Shown: positions 44,198 through 55,470 of the stretch, piece after piece
Position numbering within the stretch: position 1 is the stretch's first letter
Layout: each line of letters opens with the position of its first letter
NCBI RefSeq assembly: GCF_030817355.1
Contig: NZ_JAUSZH010000001.1
Span: 3,156,501 to 3,220,500 of the forward strand
Source: Streptomyces sp. V1I1
GTDB lineage: Bacteria; Actinomycetota; Actinomycetes; Streptomycetales; Streptomycetaceae
Direction of reading: 5' to 3'
DNA: 64,000 bases
Translations under genes and position numbers: made by a program
Notes under the pieces: generated by a model
What the model saw: the letters and a program-made list of their open reading frames with translations, nothing else
The model's database searches: none
What the model was told of the DNA's origin: nothing

Positions 44198-45802
44198 ATG
44201 ACACGCCACCGAGCGCCCAGTCGTCGCCGCACCGTACGACGACTCCAGGCCACGTCGGCCGGCATGGCGACCGGTCTCCTCGTCACCGGCCTGCTCGCAG
44301 CGCCCGCTCAGGCGCAGTCCGGCACCGACACCGGCACCGGAGCGCCGATCGGCACGGCCGCCCGGACGGTGGGCGACGCCGGCTTCGAACCGGGCCCCTG
44401 CCCGAAGACGCCGGAACCGATCGAGGAGCTCGAAGGGGCCCGCTGCGGAACGCTCACAGTGCCCGAGAACCGCGCCAAACCAAGCAGTCGAACGATCAAA
44501 CTCGGTGTCGCGATCGTGCCCGCCGCGGCCGACACACCGAAACCCGACCCCATCGTGTGGCTCGCGGGCGGACCCGGAGACGACTCGGTGGGGGAGGCGA
44601 AGATGGCGATCGACGGCGGCCTGAACCGCGACCGTGACGTGATCTTCATGTCCCAGCGCGGTACGTACTCGGCCGACCCGGCGCTCCTCTGCCGCAACAT
44701 CGACCAGTTCAACGCACGCGCTGTCGGCCTCGTCTACGGCGCTCCGTCCACCGAGCGCCTGCACGTCGAGGCCACGAAGGCCTGCCGCGACCAGCTGGCG
44801 GGCCGCGGGGTCGACCTCAGTGCCTACAACGACACCGAGAGCGCCGCCGACTACGCGGACCTGCGCACCGCGCTGGGTATCAAGCAGTGGAACATGTTCG
44901 GCATCTCCTACGGCACCCACCTGGCGCTGGTCTACACGCGCCTGCACCCCGAGGGGCTCCGCTCGGTGGGCATCGACGGCATACTGCCGCCCTCCAGTGC
45001 CGGGTCGGCCCTGACCTGGAGCAGCGCCCGGCAGGGCTTCGACGGCCTGTTCAAGGCCTGCGCGGAGCAGCCGGCGTGCAATCGGCGCTATCCGAACCTG
45101 TCGGCCACCTTCGACCGGCTCGTCCGTGACCTCGAAGCCCATCCGGTCACGACCACCGTCACGCTCCCCGGCAACCCGAAGCCGGTGAAGGTCGTGCTGG
45201 ACGGCGGAGCCCTGGTGAACTGGATGACCTCCGCCACCCACGTGGCGCCCCAGGTACCCCGCGCCCTCGACGAGCTGGCGCACGGCAAGCCGCAGCGGAT
45301 CGCCCAGCAGTGGGCGGGCGGCAAGCTCAGCCCCCAGGCCATGGGAAGGGTTTCGCACGGTCTCGCCTACGGCATCTTCTGCAGCGAGTGGACGCCGTAC
45401 GAGAGCCAGGAAGAGGCGCTCCAGGGCGGACAGGAAGCGTTCCCGTCGTTCCCCCGATCGGTGCTGGCCCAGGCCCCGCAGCTCACCTTCCTCCGTCCGG
45501 ACTGCGACGTCTGGAAGGTCCCCGCGGCGCCGCGCACGATCCGGGACGTCACGCGCGGCGACATCCCCACCCTCGCCCTGTCGGGCGGGTTCGACTCCCA
45601 GACCGGGGCGGACAACGGGCCGTACGTCGCCCGTACGCTGAGCCGGGCCAAGGTCGTCACGGTCCCCTACGAGCCGCATGTGGTGTTCGCCTCGTCGGAG
45701 TGCGCCCAGGAGATCACCGTCTCGTTCTTCGACACCCCGGCCGCGCCGAAGACCGGATGCCTGAACAGCCTGGAGCCGCCTGAGTTCGAGATCGGGCCCT
45801 GA
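44198..45802 (+). CDS. Secreted tripeptidyl-aminopeptidase-like alpha/beta hydrolase (copy 2)
   Basis: 534 aa from ATG 44198, GGGAGG upstream. Same architecture as its upstream neighbour: signal peptide 'MATGLLVTGLLAAPAQAQSG', 'IVWLAGGPGDDSVGEA', nucleophile in 'MFGISYGTHLALVYT', acid in 'LSGGFDSQTGADNG', His in 'VPYEPHVVF', and 'SSECAQEI'/'KTGCLNSLEP' at the end. Clear paralogues from an old tandem duplication. Its stop codon directly abuts a transposase relic. Confidence 0.85.
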   Translation: MTRHRAPSRRRTVRRLQATSAGMATGLLVTGLLAAPAQAQSGTDTGTGAPIGTAARTVGDAGFEPGPCPKTPEPIEELEGARCGTLTVPENRAKPSSRTIKLGVAIVPAAADTPKPDPIVWLAGGPGDDSVGEAKMAIDGGLNRDRDVIFMSQRGTYSADPALLCRNIDQFNARAVGLVYGAPSTERLHVEATKACRDQLAGRGVDLSAYNDTESAADYADLRTALGIKQWNMFGISYGTHLALVYTRLHPEGLRSVGIDGILPPSSAGSALTWSSARQGFDGLFKACAEQPACNRRYPNLSATFDRLVRDLEAHPVTTTVTLPGNPKPVKVVLDGGALVNWMTSATHVAPQVPRALDELAHGKPQRIAQQWAGGKLSPQAMGRVSHGLAYGIFCSEWTPYESQEEALQGGQEAFPSFPRSVLAQAPQLTFLRPDCDVWKVPAAPRTIRDVTRGDIPTLALSGGFDSQTGADNGPYVARTLSRAKVVTVPYEPHVVFASSECAQEITVSFFDTPAAPKTGCLNSLEPPEFEIGP

Positions 45803-45864
45803 AACCACTCGCGGTCCGCTTCGAGGCCACCGTCCTGGTCGCCGCGATCGGCGAATGGCTGTGA
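45799..45864 (+). pseudogene. C-terminal relic of an IS5-type transposase
   Basis: Reads LKPLAVRFEATVLVAAIGEW-L-stop. The segment 'RFEATVLVAAI.EWL' is the closing sequence I associate with Streptomyces IS5-family transposases. It begins at the stop codon of the preceding hydrolase gene and has no remaining upstream portion. Confidence 0.6.
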
Positions 45865-45974
45865 CGTGCCGGAGGTGTCACCCACCCCTGCCATGCTGAC
45901 CGCGAACAGGTTGAGCAAGGCAAGCAGGAGGCCGCCGATGGGGGCTCGTTACTACGACGCCGACAGCGAGAACG

Positions 45975-45995
45975 GGTCACCGACTTCTAAAACAC
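45975..45995 (-). repeat. Right 21-bp inverted repeat
   Basis: Perfect reverse complement of 42287-42307. It lies 110 bp after the transposase relic and 3 bp from the stop of the next minus-strand gene, so the segment boundary falls exactly at a gene end. Confidence 0.9.
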
Positions 45996-45998
45996 GCT

Positions 45999-46334
45999 TT
46001 AGGCCCCGGGCCCGGTCGACTCCGCGTCCTTCGCCAGGCCCACCGCCGTGAGAAGGCTCAGCCGCGGCTCGGCCTTGCGCAGGGCCTTGATCGCGGTGAT
46101 GGAATCGGCAGGGCCTTCGACACCGGCCGCGGCCAGGTGCCCACGCACCCAGCGGCCGCGCAGCTCCGCGTCCGTGGCGGCCCCAGCCTCGGCGACGAGG
46201 GCGGCGGCGCGCTCCAGGCCGGGGCGTTCCTCCGGCGTCGCCGTCACCAACGCGGCGCGGACGGCATCGGCGATGCCGTCCGCGTCACGCAGAACGAGTA
46301 CGGAGAGTTCCTGCTTGCCGGATCCGAAGAACAT
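45999..46334 (-). CDS. Small hypothetical protein
   Basis: 111 aa from ATG 46334 ('MFFGSGKQELSVLVLRDADG'); TTG 46370 in frame is possible but has poorer sequence. Helical, charged, Ala-rich ('IADAVRAALVTATPEERPGL', 'SLLTAVGLAKDAEST'), no helix in the membrane. No family recognised; the composition resembles a regulatory or scaffold protein. Confidence 0.6.
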   Translation of the reverse strand: MFFGSGKQELSVLVLRDADGIADAVRAALVTATPEERPGLERAAALVAEAGAATDAELRGRWVRGHLAAAGVEGPADSITAIKALRKAEPRLSLLTAVGLAKDAESTGPGA

Positions 46335-46410
46335 GCACGGATTCTCGGCCTCAGGGCCGCACTCCCTCAAGCGAGTTGAGGTACCTCAGAGGTGCGGGCG
46401 CAGCCGCGGG

Positions 46411-47364
46411 CTACTTCTTGGGGAGCCAGGCCTTCCACGTCGCCTCGTTCGCCTTGACCCACTTCTCGGCCGCGGCCTCCGGCGACATCTTCTCGCCGGC
46501 GATCATCAGCGCGACCTCGTTCTGCTGCTCGGTCGTCCACTTGAAGTTCTTCAGGAACTCCGCCGCCTCGCCGCCGTTCTTCGCGAAGTCCGCGTTGAGG
46601 AACTTCTGCAGCGGCGTGTTCGGGTACGCGCAGGCGACAGCCTTCGGGTCGGCGTCACAACCCGCCTTGTACTCCGGCAGCTTGACCTCGACCATGTCGA
46701 CCTGGGCATTCAGCCACTGCGGGGTCCACCAGTACGTCAGGAAAGGCTTCTTCTCCTTCGCGTACTTCTTGATCGCGGTGATCTGCGCGGCCTCGGAACC
46801 CGAGTAGTTGGTCTTGAGGTTGAGCTTCAGGTTCTTGATGATCGCGTCGTCGTTGGTGACGTAGTCCGGGGAGCCCTCCAGGATCTCGCCCTTGTCACCG
46901 CTCTCCGCGGTCTTGAAGTCCTTGGCGTACTTGTTGAGGTTCTTGTAGTCCGTGACATCGGGGTGCGCGTCCGCGAAGTACTTCGGCACGAACCAGCCGA
47001 TGTGCCCGGTCACGCCGAGGTCGCCGCCCTTGACGACGGTCTTCTTCGTCGTGACGTACTGCTTCTCCTCCTTGGGGTGACCCCAGTCCTCCATGATCGC
47101 GTCTATGTCGCCCTTGGAGAGCGCGTCCCAGGCGAGGACCTCGCCCATCTGCTGGGTCTTGACGGTGTAGCCCAGCTCCTTCTTCAGGATGTAGCCGGCG
47201 ACGGCCGTGTTGGCCTGGGCGCCGACCCAGGAGGGGACGGTCAGCTTCACGGTCTTGGCGCCGCCGGCCTCGTCCTTCTTGCCGGTCTCGGCGGCGCTGC
47301 ACGCGCTGAGGGTGAGGACGCCGAGGGCGCTGATGACAGCCGTGGTGGTACGGATGGTGCGCAT
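46411..47364 (-). CDS. Glycine betaine/choline ABC transporter, substrate-binding lipoprotein
   Basis: 317 aa from ATG 47364. Lipobox 'LGVLTLSACS'. OpuAC-type fold: 'VKLTVPSWVGAQANTAVAGY', 'IDAIMEDWGHPKEEKQYV', 'GHIGWFVPKYFADAHPD', 'KKPFLTYWWTPQW' (aromatic residues that box quaternary amines). Last gene of the betB operon, 27 nt after the permease. Confidence 0.93.
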   Translation of the reverse strand: MRTIRTTTAVISALGVLTLSACSAAETGKKDEAGGAKTVKLTVPSWVGAQANTAVAGYILKKELGYTVKTQQMGEVLAWDALSKGDIDAIMEDWGHPKEEKQYVTTKKTVVKGGDLGVTGHIGWFVPKYFADAHPDVTDYKNLNKYAKDFKTAESGDKGEILEGSPDYVTNDDAIIKNLKLNLKTNYSGSEAAQITAIKKYAKEKKPFLTYWWTPQWLNAQVDMVEVKLPEYKAGCDADPKAVACAYPNTPLQKFLNADFAKNGGEAAEFLKNFKWTTEQQNEVALMIAGEKMSPEAAAEKWVKANEATWKAWLPKK

Positions 47365-47391
47365 GGTGCTCCTGTGAATGGAAGGAAGGGT

Positions 47392-49353
47392 TCAGTCGGT
47401 CTTGCGGGTGGCGGGCTGGGTGATCCGGTCCAGTACGAGACCGAGGCAGACAATCGCGACTCCGGCCGTCATGCCGATGCCCATCTCGCCCCGGGAGAGG
47501 CCCTTCACGACGTCGTAGCCCAGCGCGCCGCCGCCGACCAGGCCCCCGACGACGACCACCGCGAGCACCAGCACGACGCCCTGGTTGACGGCGAGCTGCA
47601 GTGCCGGACGGGCCAGCGGCAGCTGGACCTGGAGGAGTTGCTGACGGGTCGACGCGCCCAGCGAACGGGATGCCTCGAGCGCGGCCGGGTCGACCTCGCG
47701 CAGGCCCTGGGTGGTGATGCGTACGACAGCGGGCAGCGCGTACACGACGGCGGCGATGATCGCGGATGCCCGGGTGACGCCGAACAGCGCGACCACCGGG
47801 ATGAGGTACACGAACTGCGGCATCGTCTGCATGGCGTCCAGTACCGGCCGCAGCCAGCGCTCCAGACGCCCGGCCCGCGAGGACAGGATGCCCGCGAGGA
47901 CGCCGAGCGCCAGCGTGAGCACGAGGGCCGCGAGCACCTGGGAGAGCGTGTCGAGGGACTTGCCCCAGACCCCGAGTACGCCGATCGCCGCCATCGAGAG
48001 CGTGGCGGTCAGCGCGGTCGCCCAGGTGCCGACCAGCCAGGCGAGGGCCGCGACGAGCAGCAGGAGCGACCACCAGGGGAGCCAGATCAGGGCGTCACGC
48101 AGGGGGTTGAGGATCCACAGCGTGAACTCGCGCGACCAGGCCTCGGTGAAGGTGAGATTCTCGGTGATCCACTCCTGCGCCTTGTTGACGGGCGTGGAGA
48201 TTTCGTACGTCCAGCCCTCCGGCCATGCCTTGCCGATGGCCAGCCGGCCGAAGGCCGCGGCCACGACGCCGGCGAACACCAGCGCCCAGGCGGAGCGGCC
48301 GTGCAGCAGCCCGCCGCCGGGTGAGCTCTCGCCGATACGGTCACCGGCCGCCGCGGTCGTACGGTCCAGCCAGACGGCGATCAGGACGATCGGGATGCCC
48401 GCGGTGAGTGCCTTGCCGACGTCGACGGTGGAGAGCGCCGAGTAGACCTCCTCACCGAGACCGCCGGCTCCGACGAGAGCCGCGATGACGACCATCGAGA
48501 GCGCCATCATGATCGTCTGGTTGAGGCCGAGGAGCATCTGCTTGCGGGCGAGCGGCAGCCGCGCGGTCCGCAGCCGCTGCCATGCGCTCGCGCCGAGCGA
48601 GGCGGACGCTTCGAGCACGGCGGGGTCGGCGCCGCGCAGCCCGAGGGCCGTGAGGCGGGCCATCGGCGGGGCGGCGTAGATGACCGTGCAGAACAGCGCG
48701 GCGGGCGTGCCGGTGCCGAAGACCAGCACGAACGGCAGCAGATACGCGAACGCGGGCAGCACCTGCATGGTGTCGAGCACCGGCCGCAGCGCCCGGTCGA
48801 CCCGGCGGGACAGCCCGGCCGCGAGCCCGATCAGCACGCCGAGCAGCGAGGCGACGGCGACCGCGACGACCATCAGCGCGATGGTCAGCAGCGTGGCGTC
48901 CCACATCCCGAGCAGCCCGCACACGGCGAAGGCCCCGAAGGCGGTCGCCGCGACCTTCACCCCGCGCTGTCCGAGCCCGGCGGCCCGCCAGGCGAACAGC
49001 GCACCGGCGGCGAGGACGCCCAGCCAGCCCATGGCGTCCAGGAACTGGTAGACGGCGTCGACCGCGTCGGTGGCGGTGTTGGAGAGGTGGAGGAGGAAGT
49101 AGAGGAAGAGGGGGTGGGTGTCGCGGTTGTCGACGACCCATTTGTTGGCGTCGTCGAGGGGCCCGGATACGTCGACGGTCAGTTCGGCGGGCCAACTGCC
49201 GCTGCCCCACAGGGCGACCCCGACGGGTATGAGCACGAGCGCGGCGACGCCGAGCAGCAGCAGCTTGCGGTGGACGCGGTGGCGCAGCAGGGCGCGCAGC
49301 CCGGGTTCGGGTACGGTCGCTTCCTTGGCAGGGGCGGTGACGACGGCCGTCAT
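47392..49353 (-). CDS. Glycine betaine/choline ABC transporter, double permease
   Basis: 653 aa: two OpuAB-type permease domains in one chain. Each has its own EAA loop: '[20 protein letters not shown]' in the first half and '[20 protein letters not shown]' in the second. The core phrases '[16 protein letters not shown]' and '[16 protein letters not shown]' show internal duplication. Start overlaps the ATPase stop (ATGA). Confidence 0.93.
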   Translation of the reverse strand: MTAVVTAPAKEATVPEPGLRALLRHRVHRKLLLLGVAALVLIPVGVALWGSGSWPAELTVDVSGPLDDANKWVVDNRDTHPLFLYFLLHLSNTATDAVDAVYQFLDAMGWLGVLAAGALFAWRAAGLGQRGVKVAATAFGAFAVCGLLGMWDATLLTIALMVVAVAVASLLGVLIGLAAGLSRRVDRALRPVLDTMQVLPAFAYLLPFVLVFGTGTPAALFCTVIYAAPPMARLTALGLRGADPAVLEASASLGASAWQRLRTARLPLARKQMLLGLNQTIMMALSMVVIAALVGAGGLGEEVYSALSTVDVGKALTAGIPIVLIAVWLDRTTAAAGDRIGESSPGGGLLHGRSAWALVFAGVVAAAFGRLAIGKAWPEGWTYEISTPVNKAQEWITENLTFTEAWSREFTLWILNPLRDALIWLPWWSLLLLVAALAWLVGTWATALTATLSMAAIGVLGVWGKSLDTLSQVLAALVLTLALGVLAGILSSRAGRLERWLRPVLDAMQTMPQFVYLIPVVALFGVTRASAIIAAVVYALPAVVRITTQGLREVDPAALEASRSLGASTRQQLLQVQLPLARPALQLAVNQGVVLVLAVVVVGGLVGGGALGYDVVKGLSRGEMGIGMTAGVAIVCLGLVLDRITQPATRKTD

Positions 49354-50477
49354 GCGACGACTGCCTTGTCCGTTGCCGCGTCCTTGCCGGCGCCCCGGTC
49401 CACGCCGGCCACCACAGCCAGCAGCCCCACGTGGTCGACCACCCCCACGCAGCGGCCGTCCTGCATCACACGCGCCGGGGCGCCGCTGCGGGCAACCGCC
49501 TCGATCGCCTCGAAGACCGTTGCGTCGGGGGCGATCGCCGCGCCCGATTCCGCCTCGGCCGCGTCCGCCGCCGGGCGCATCGCCGTACGCACCGTCATCA
49601 CCTGCTCGCGCGGCACATCGCGGACGAAGTCCCGTACATAGTCGTCGGCGGGCGAGCCCACGATCTCCTCCGGCGTGCCCAGCTGCACGATCCGGCCGTC
49701 CCGCATCAGCGCGATACGGTCGCCGAGCTTCAGCGCCTCACTCAGATCGTGCGTGATGAAGATCATCGTGCGGCCCTCCTCGCGGTGCAGCCGGATGACC
49801 TCCTCCTGCATATCGCGCCGGATCAGCGGGTCCAGCGCGCTGAACGGCTCGTCGAAGAGCATCACTTCGGGGTCGACGGCAAGCGCCCGCGCAAGGCCGA
49901 CGCGCTGCTGCTGACCGCCGGACAGCTGACCGGGCCTGCGGTGCTCAAGGCCCTCCAGGCCGACCTTCGCGACAACCTCCGCCGCCCGGGAGCGGCGCGC
50001 GGCCTTGCCCAGGCCCTGGATCTCGAGTCCGTACGCGACGTTGTCGATCACCGAGCGGTGCGGCAGCAGCCCGAAGTGCTGAAAGACCATGGACGCACGG
50101 TGGCGGCGCAGTTCGCGCAGTCGCGCCGTGTCCATGGAGAGCACGTCCTCGCCGTCGATGGCGATCGCCCCGGACGTCGGCTCGATCAGCCGGGTCAGGC
50201 AGCGTACGAGCGTCGACTTGCCGGAGCCGGACAGGCCCATGACGACGAAGACCTCGCCCTTGCGCACATCGAAGGAGACATCGCGCACGGCAGCCGTACA
50301 GCCGGTGCGCTCGCGCAGCTCGGCCGGGGTGAGTGCGCCCAGTTCGGCGTCGCCGGGAATGCGGTCGGCCTTCGGGCCGAAGACCTTCCACAGGTTTTGA
50401 ACGGAGAAGACGGGCGGTGCGGCATCGTCGTCCACGGTCTCGTGGGCAGTATCCAGAGTTTCGGTCTTGGACTTCAT
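49350..50477 (-). CDS. Glycine betaine/choline ABC transporter, ATP-binding protein
   Basis: 375 aa from ATG 50477. Walker A '[16 protein letters not shown]', signature '[19 protein letters not shown]', Walker B '[20 protein letters not shown]', H-loop '[10 protein letters not shown]'. The N-terminal extension and the C-terminal CBS-like domain ('[20 protein letters not shown]') are those of OpuAA/ProV proteins. Coupled to both neighbours by 4-nt overlaps. Confidence 0.94.
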   Translation of the reverse strand: MKSKTETLDTAHETVDDDAAPPVFSVQNLWKVFGPKADRIPGDAELGALTPAELRERTGCTAAVRDVSFDVRKGEVFVVMGLSGSGKSTLVRCLTRLIEPTSGAIAIDGEDVLSMDTARLRELRRHRASMVFQHFGLLPHRSVIDNVAYGLEIQGLGKAARRSRAAEVVAKVGLEGLEHRRPGQLSGGQQQRVGLARALAVDPEVMLFDEPFSALDPLIRRDMQEEVIRLHREEGRTMIFITHDLSEALKLGDRIALMRDGRIVQLGTPEEIVGSPADDYVRDFVRDVPREQVMTVRTAMRPAADAAEAESGAAIAPDATVFEAIEAVARSGAPARVMQDGRCVGVVDHVGLLAVVAGVDRGAGKDAATDKAVVA

Positions 50478-52048
50478 CGGGCCAGGCCCCTCTCTTCGGA
50501 AGCCGCGGACAGCAGCTCCGCGCACTTCTCGCCCACCATCAGGACCCCGATCATCGGGTTGACGGCGGGCATCGTCGGAAAGACGGACGCGTCGGCAATA
50601 CGGATGCCGTCGATGCCCCGGATTTTCAAGTCAGGTGACACTACGGCAAGTTGATCTGTCCAGGCGCCCATTCGGCAGGTTCCGGCGGGGTGGTACACGG
50701 TGTGCGCGACCTTGCGCGCGTACTCGCCGATCGCCTCGTCCGAGGTGACCTCCGGCCCCGGACAGACCTCCCTTTTCAGCCAGCCCGCCAGCGGCTGAGC
50801 CGTCGCGATCTCGCGGGCGAGCTTGATCCCGTCGACGAGCGTACGGCCGTCGTAGTCGTCCTCGTCCGTGAAGTAACGGAAGTCCAGCGCAGGCTTTACT
50901 TCCGGATCCGCGCTGGTCAGATAGATGCGGCCGCGGCTGCGCGGCTTGGGGATGTTCGGCGTCATCGACACCCCGTGCGCGGGCCGCTCGTAGCCGAGGC
51001 GCTCCGGATTGTCGGTGAACGGGATTTGGTAGAAGTGGAACATCAGATCGGGCCCTTGTGCGTCCGGATCGCGCCGTACGAACAGGCCCGCGTCGCTGTC
51101 CATCGCCGAGTTCTCGGGGATCGGCCCGTGCGTCTCCCAGACGATCACCGACTCCGGGTGGTCGAGGAGGTTCTCTCCGACGCCCGGCAGATCGTGGACG
51201 ACAGGGATGCCGAGCTCTTCCAGGTCGGCGCGCGGCCCGATGCCGGAGTGCAGCAGCAGCCGAGGCGAGTCCACCGCGCCCGCGCAGACGAGGACTTCGC
51301 GCCGCGCCTGGACGAGCCGCTCCTCGCCGTCCTTCGTACGGACGCGTACGCCCGTCGCCCTGGGGTTCCCCCTGCCGGAGGTAGGGGGACCTTCGAGCTC
51401 CAGCTTGTACGCCCAGGTCTCCAGCGCTATATGGAGGTTCGGCCGGTCCAGGAAGGGGTGGAGATACGCGACCGAGGCGGAGGACCGCTTGTTGTTCTCC
51501 GGGTGGTAGGCGAGGTCGAAGAAGCCGACGCCCTCGTGGAACGGCTTCTTGTTGAAGCCCTCGACGCGCGGGACGGCGAGCGCCGCCTGGGCGGCGTCGA
51601 CGAAGTCGCGGGCGATGGCGTTACGGTCCGCCTCGTCGACCGGCACGATGTTGTTGCGCAGCCGGTCGAAGTACGGGTCCATGGCTTCGGCATCCCAGCC
51701 CTCGGCCCCCGCGGCCGCCCACTCGTCCCAGTCGGACGGCAGCGGCCGGAAGGCGATGAGGGTGTTGTGGGACGAGCAGCCGCCGAGCACCCTTGCGCGG
51801 CTGTGCCGGATGCGGGAGTTGCCGCGCGGCTGCTCGGTGGTGGGGTAGTCGTAGTCGAGTTCGCCGCCGAGCAGCCCCATCCAGCGCCGCAGGGTCAGCA
51901 CGTCGTCCCGGCCGACGTCGCTCGGCCCGCCTTCGATGACGGCGACGGTGACGTCCGGGTTCTCGGTGAGCCTGGAGGCGATCACCGACCCGGCGGTGCC
52001 GCCCCCGACGACGACATAGTCGTACGTGTTCAGGTTCTGCTTCGTCAT
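50474..52048 (-). CDS. GMC-family choline oxidase/dehydrogenase
   Basis: 524 aa from ATG 52048. Oxidises choline to betaine aldehyde. FAD fold '[19 protein letters not shown]'; '[16 protein letters not shown]' has the His that binds FAD covalently in choline oxidase; '[15 protein letters not shown]' carries the catalytic His and '[16 protein letters not shown]' the Asn. No N-terminal membrane segment, which favours a soluble oxidase over BetA. It is 27 nt after betB. Confidence 0.9.
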   Translation of the reverse strand: MTKQNLNTYDYVVVGGGTAGSVIASRLTENPDVTVAVIEGGPSDVGRDDVLTLRRWMGLLGGELDYDYPTTEQPRGNSRIRHSRARVLGGCSSHNTLIAFRPLPSDWDEWAAAGAEGWDAEAMDPYFDRLRNNIVPVDEADRNAIARDFVDAAQAALAVPRVEGFNKKPFHEGVGFFDLAYHPENNKRSSASVAYLHPFLDRPNLHIALETWAYKLELEGPPTSGRGNPRATGVRVRTKDGEERLVQARREVLVCAGAVDSPRLLLHSGIGPRADLEELGIPVVHDLPGVGENLLDHPESVIVWETHGPIPENSAMDSDAGLFVRRDPDAQGPDLMFHFYQIPFTDNPERLGYERPAHGVSMTPNIPKPRSRGRIYLTSADPEVKPALDFRYFTDEDDYDGRTLVDGIKLAREIATAQPLAGWLKREVCPGPEVTSDEAIGEYARKVAHTVYHPAGTCRMGAWTDQLAVVSPDLKIRGIDGIRIADASVFPTMPAVNPMIGVLMVGEKCAELLSAASEERGLAR

Positions 52049-52075
52049 TTTCTGCGTACCTTCGCCTACCCCTGC

Positions 52076-53569
52076 TCAGCCCGCGAACCAGCGCACGGGG
52101 CGCGGGGCGAGGTTCTGGTAGATGTGCTTGGCCTCTCGGTACTCGGCGAGCCCGGCGGGCCCGAGCTCGCGCCCGATGCCGCTCTTCCCGAATCCGCCCC
52201 ACTCCGCCTGCGGGAGGTAGGGGTGGAAGTCATTGATCCAGACGGTCCCGTGCCGCAGCCGGCCCGCGACGCGCCGCGCCCGCCCGGGATCGGCGGTCCA
52301 TACCGCGCCGGCCAGCCCGTACTCGGTGTCGTTGGCGAGGGCGACGGCCTCGTCCTCCGTACGGAACGTCTCGACGGTCAGGACGGGTCCGAAGACCTCT
52401 TCGCGTACGACGCGCATCCCGCGGTGGCACTGGTCGAGGACGGTGGGCCGGTAGAAGTACCCCTCGTACCCCTCATCTTCGGGCCTGCGCCCGCCGGCCC
52501 GCAGGACCGCGCCCTCGGCCAGGGCGGAGGCGACGTATCCCTCGGTCTTCGCGAGTTGCTGCTGCGATACGAGGGGCCCGCACTCCACACCCGTGTCGGT
52601 GCCGCGTCCGAGGCGGATGTTCTCGGCCCGGCGGGCGAGTTCGCCGACGAAGCGCTCGCGCAGCGACTCCTCGATGATGAGCCGCGACCCGGCGGAGCAG
52701 ACCTGCCCGCTGTGAATGAAGGCGGCGTTGAGAGCCTGATCCACAGCGGTGTCAAAGCCCTCATCGCTTTCACACGCATCGGCGAAGACGACATTGGGAT
52801 TCTTGCCGCCGAGTTCGAGGGCGACCTTCTTGACGCTGTCTGCGGCGGCGCGCATCACCTTCGTACCGCTGGCGAGCCCGCCGGTGAAGGACACGAGATC
52901 CACATCGGGATGCTCGGCGAGCCTGGCTCCTACGGGGTCGCCCGCGCCGGTCACGATGTTCGCCACACCGGCGGGCAGCCCTGCCTCCTCGAGCAGCTGG
53001 ATCAGCTCGACGGTCGTCAGCGGAGTGATCTCACTGGGCTTGATCACAAAAGTATTGCCCGCAGCAAGCGCCGGGGCAATCTTCCAACTGGCTTGCAGGA
53101 GTGGGTAGTTCCATGGCGTGATCAGGGCACAGACCCCCACGGGTTCATGCACCACCACGCTGTGTATGTCGTTGGACCCGGCGTCGACGACCCGTCCGCC
53201 GCTCTCGTTCATGACGAGGTCGGCGAAGTAACGGAAGGCGTCGCTCACGCAGTCGACGTCGATTCGGCCTTCCTCGACGGTCTTCCCGGCATCCCGGCTC
53301 TCCAGCAGCCCGAGCGCTTCCCGGTTGCGCTGCAACAGGTCCGCAACGCGCCGCAGCAGCGCGGCCCGCTCGGCCACCGGCGTGCGGGGCCACTCCCCCT
53401 GATCGAATGCCGCCCGCGCGGCGGCGATCGCGGCGTCGGTGTCCTCGACCCCGCCCTCCGCCACGACGGCCATGACGGTCGCGTCAGCGGGGTCGAGTAT
53501 CTCGCGCGCGGCGCCGGAGGCGGCTGCGCGCCACTCTCCGCCCACGTGGATGGTCTGTTGTGCCGACAC
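52076..53569 (-). CDS. betB: Betaine-aldehyde dehydrogenase
   Basis: 497 aa from GTG 53569. NAD-dependent step from betaine aldehyde to glycine betaine. 'ITPWNYPLLQASWKIAPALA', catalytic Glu in 'VALELGGKNPNVVF', catalytic Cys in 'FIHSGQVCSAGSRLI' and 'EEVFGPVLTVETF' are ALDH signatures. First gene of the five-gene betaine operon (46411-53569). Confidence 0.92.
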   Translation of the reverse strand: MSAQQTIHVGGEWRAAASGAAREILDPADATVMAVVAEGGVEDTDAAIAAARAAFDQGEWPRTPVAERAALLRRVADLLQRNREALGLLESRDAGKTVEEGRIDVDCVSDAFRYFADLVMNESGGRVVDAGSNDIHSVVVHEPVGVCALITPWNYPLLQASWKIAPALAAGNTFVIKPSEITPLTTVELIQLLEEAGLPAGVANIVTGAGDPVGARLAEHPDVDLVSFTGGLASGTKVMRAAADSVKKVALELGGKNPNVVFADACESDEGFDTAVDQALNAAFIHSGQVCSAGSRLIIEESLRERFVGELARRAENIRLGRGTDTGVECGPLVSQQQLAKTEGYVASALAEGAVLRAGGRRPEDEGYEGYFYRPTVLDQCHRGMRVVREEVFGPVLTVETFRTEDEAVALANDTEYGLAGAVWTADPGRARRVAGRLRHGTVWINDFHPYLPQAEWGGFGKSGIGRELGPAGLAEYREAKHIYQNLAPRPVRWFAG

Positions 53570-54195
53570 GTCGCGTTTGACCTTCCGTTCCCGTTTTGTT
53601 CCTCGCTGGTGATCGCCAGCGGACGGGTCGCCTGCCCATGGGTTCGGAAAGCATGCGCGTTAGCTGTCTCAAAGTGGCCCGCATCACTACGCCGCGGTGG
53701 GGCAGGCATACTCCGGCCTCGGGAGTTGCGGTGTGCACGCGACCAGACACACGGAGAGAATCCGCTGCCCGGTCAACCACGAGCCGCCGACGACGTCCCC
53801 GCCATCGGCCAGACGCCCCGGGGCTTCGCCCCGGACCCCCTACGCCCTTCGGGGGGTCCCCCCACGCCCTCCGGGCGTAGGGGGAGTGTCCTCAATCGCC
53901 GGACAGGCTTGAATTTCCGCCCGTCCGGCCAGAACTTGAAGCCCGCCCGGGCGAAATCAAGCCCCGTGGGGGTCCCGCCGGACGAAGTCTGGGGGAGATT
54001 GAGGCGCGGGGTCCGGGGCAGAGCCCCGGGCCGCCGGCCTCGGCGATCCGGACGCCGAGCACCTCGCGGTCATGTCCGGCGGCGAACGCGTCGGCACGGT
54101 CGACGTCCTGTCCGACGCCGGGCGCATCGCGTCGGTCAACATAGCCGCCCGCGTACGCCAGTCGACGCCTGTTGGCAGTTCCGCGAGATACGAAA
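53570..54195. other. Gene-free region with interspersed repeats
   Basis: About 625 bp with no convincing gene. The first ~200 bp upstream of betB probably hold its promoter. 53805-54035 is made of hairpin-rich repeats (GGGGCTTCGCCCCGGACCCC, GTCCTCAATCGCCGGACAGG, CCCCGTGGGGGTCCC, GGGGCAGAGCCCCGGG), typical noncoding Streptomyces elements. The plus frame at about 54050-54140 ('HLAVMSGGERVGTVDVLSDA') might be a worn gene tail. Confidence 0.65.
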
Positions 54196-54230
54196 CCGCC
54201 CCCGGCAGCCAGTCGGCTGCCGGGGGGCGG
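54196..54230 (-). terminator. Terminator of mdh
   Basis: CCGCCCCCGGCAGCC pairs with GGCTGCCGGGGGGCGG (one bulge) around an AGTC loop, 15 bp after the mdh stop. Confidence 0.85.
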
Positions 54231-54245
54231 TCGGGGTCAGATGCC

Positions 54246-55418
<1,173 letters not shown>

Positions 55419-55470
55419 TCAGGCTATCCGACCCGCGACCCCGTACTCCCCCGCCCCCTTGTGGCGCGGC

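Noticed and set aside
46048..48324. 758-codon plus-strand open frame
   Set aside because: Mirror frame of the betaine binding protein and permease genes; low-complexity Arg/Gly composition.
54072..54245. Small plus-strand gene 'MSGGERVGTVDVLSDA...'
   Set aside because: No ribosome site, runs into the mdh terminator and mirror frame; at most a worn gene tail.
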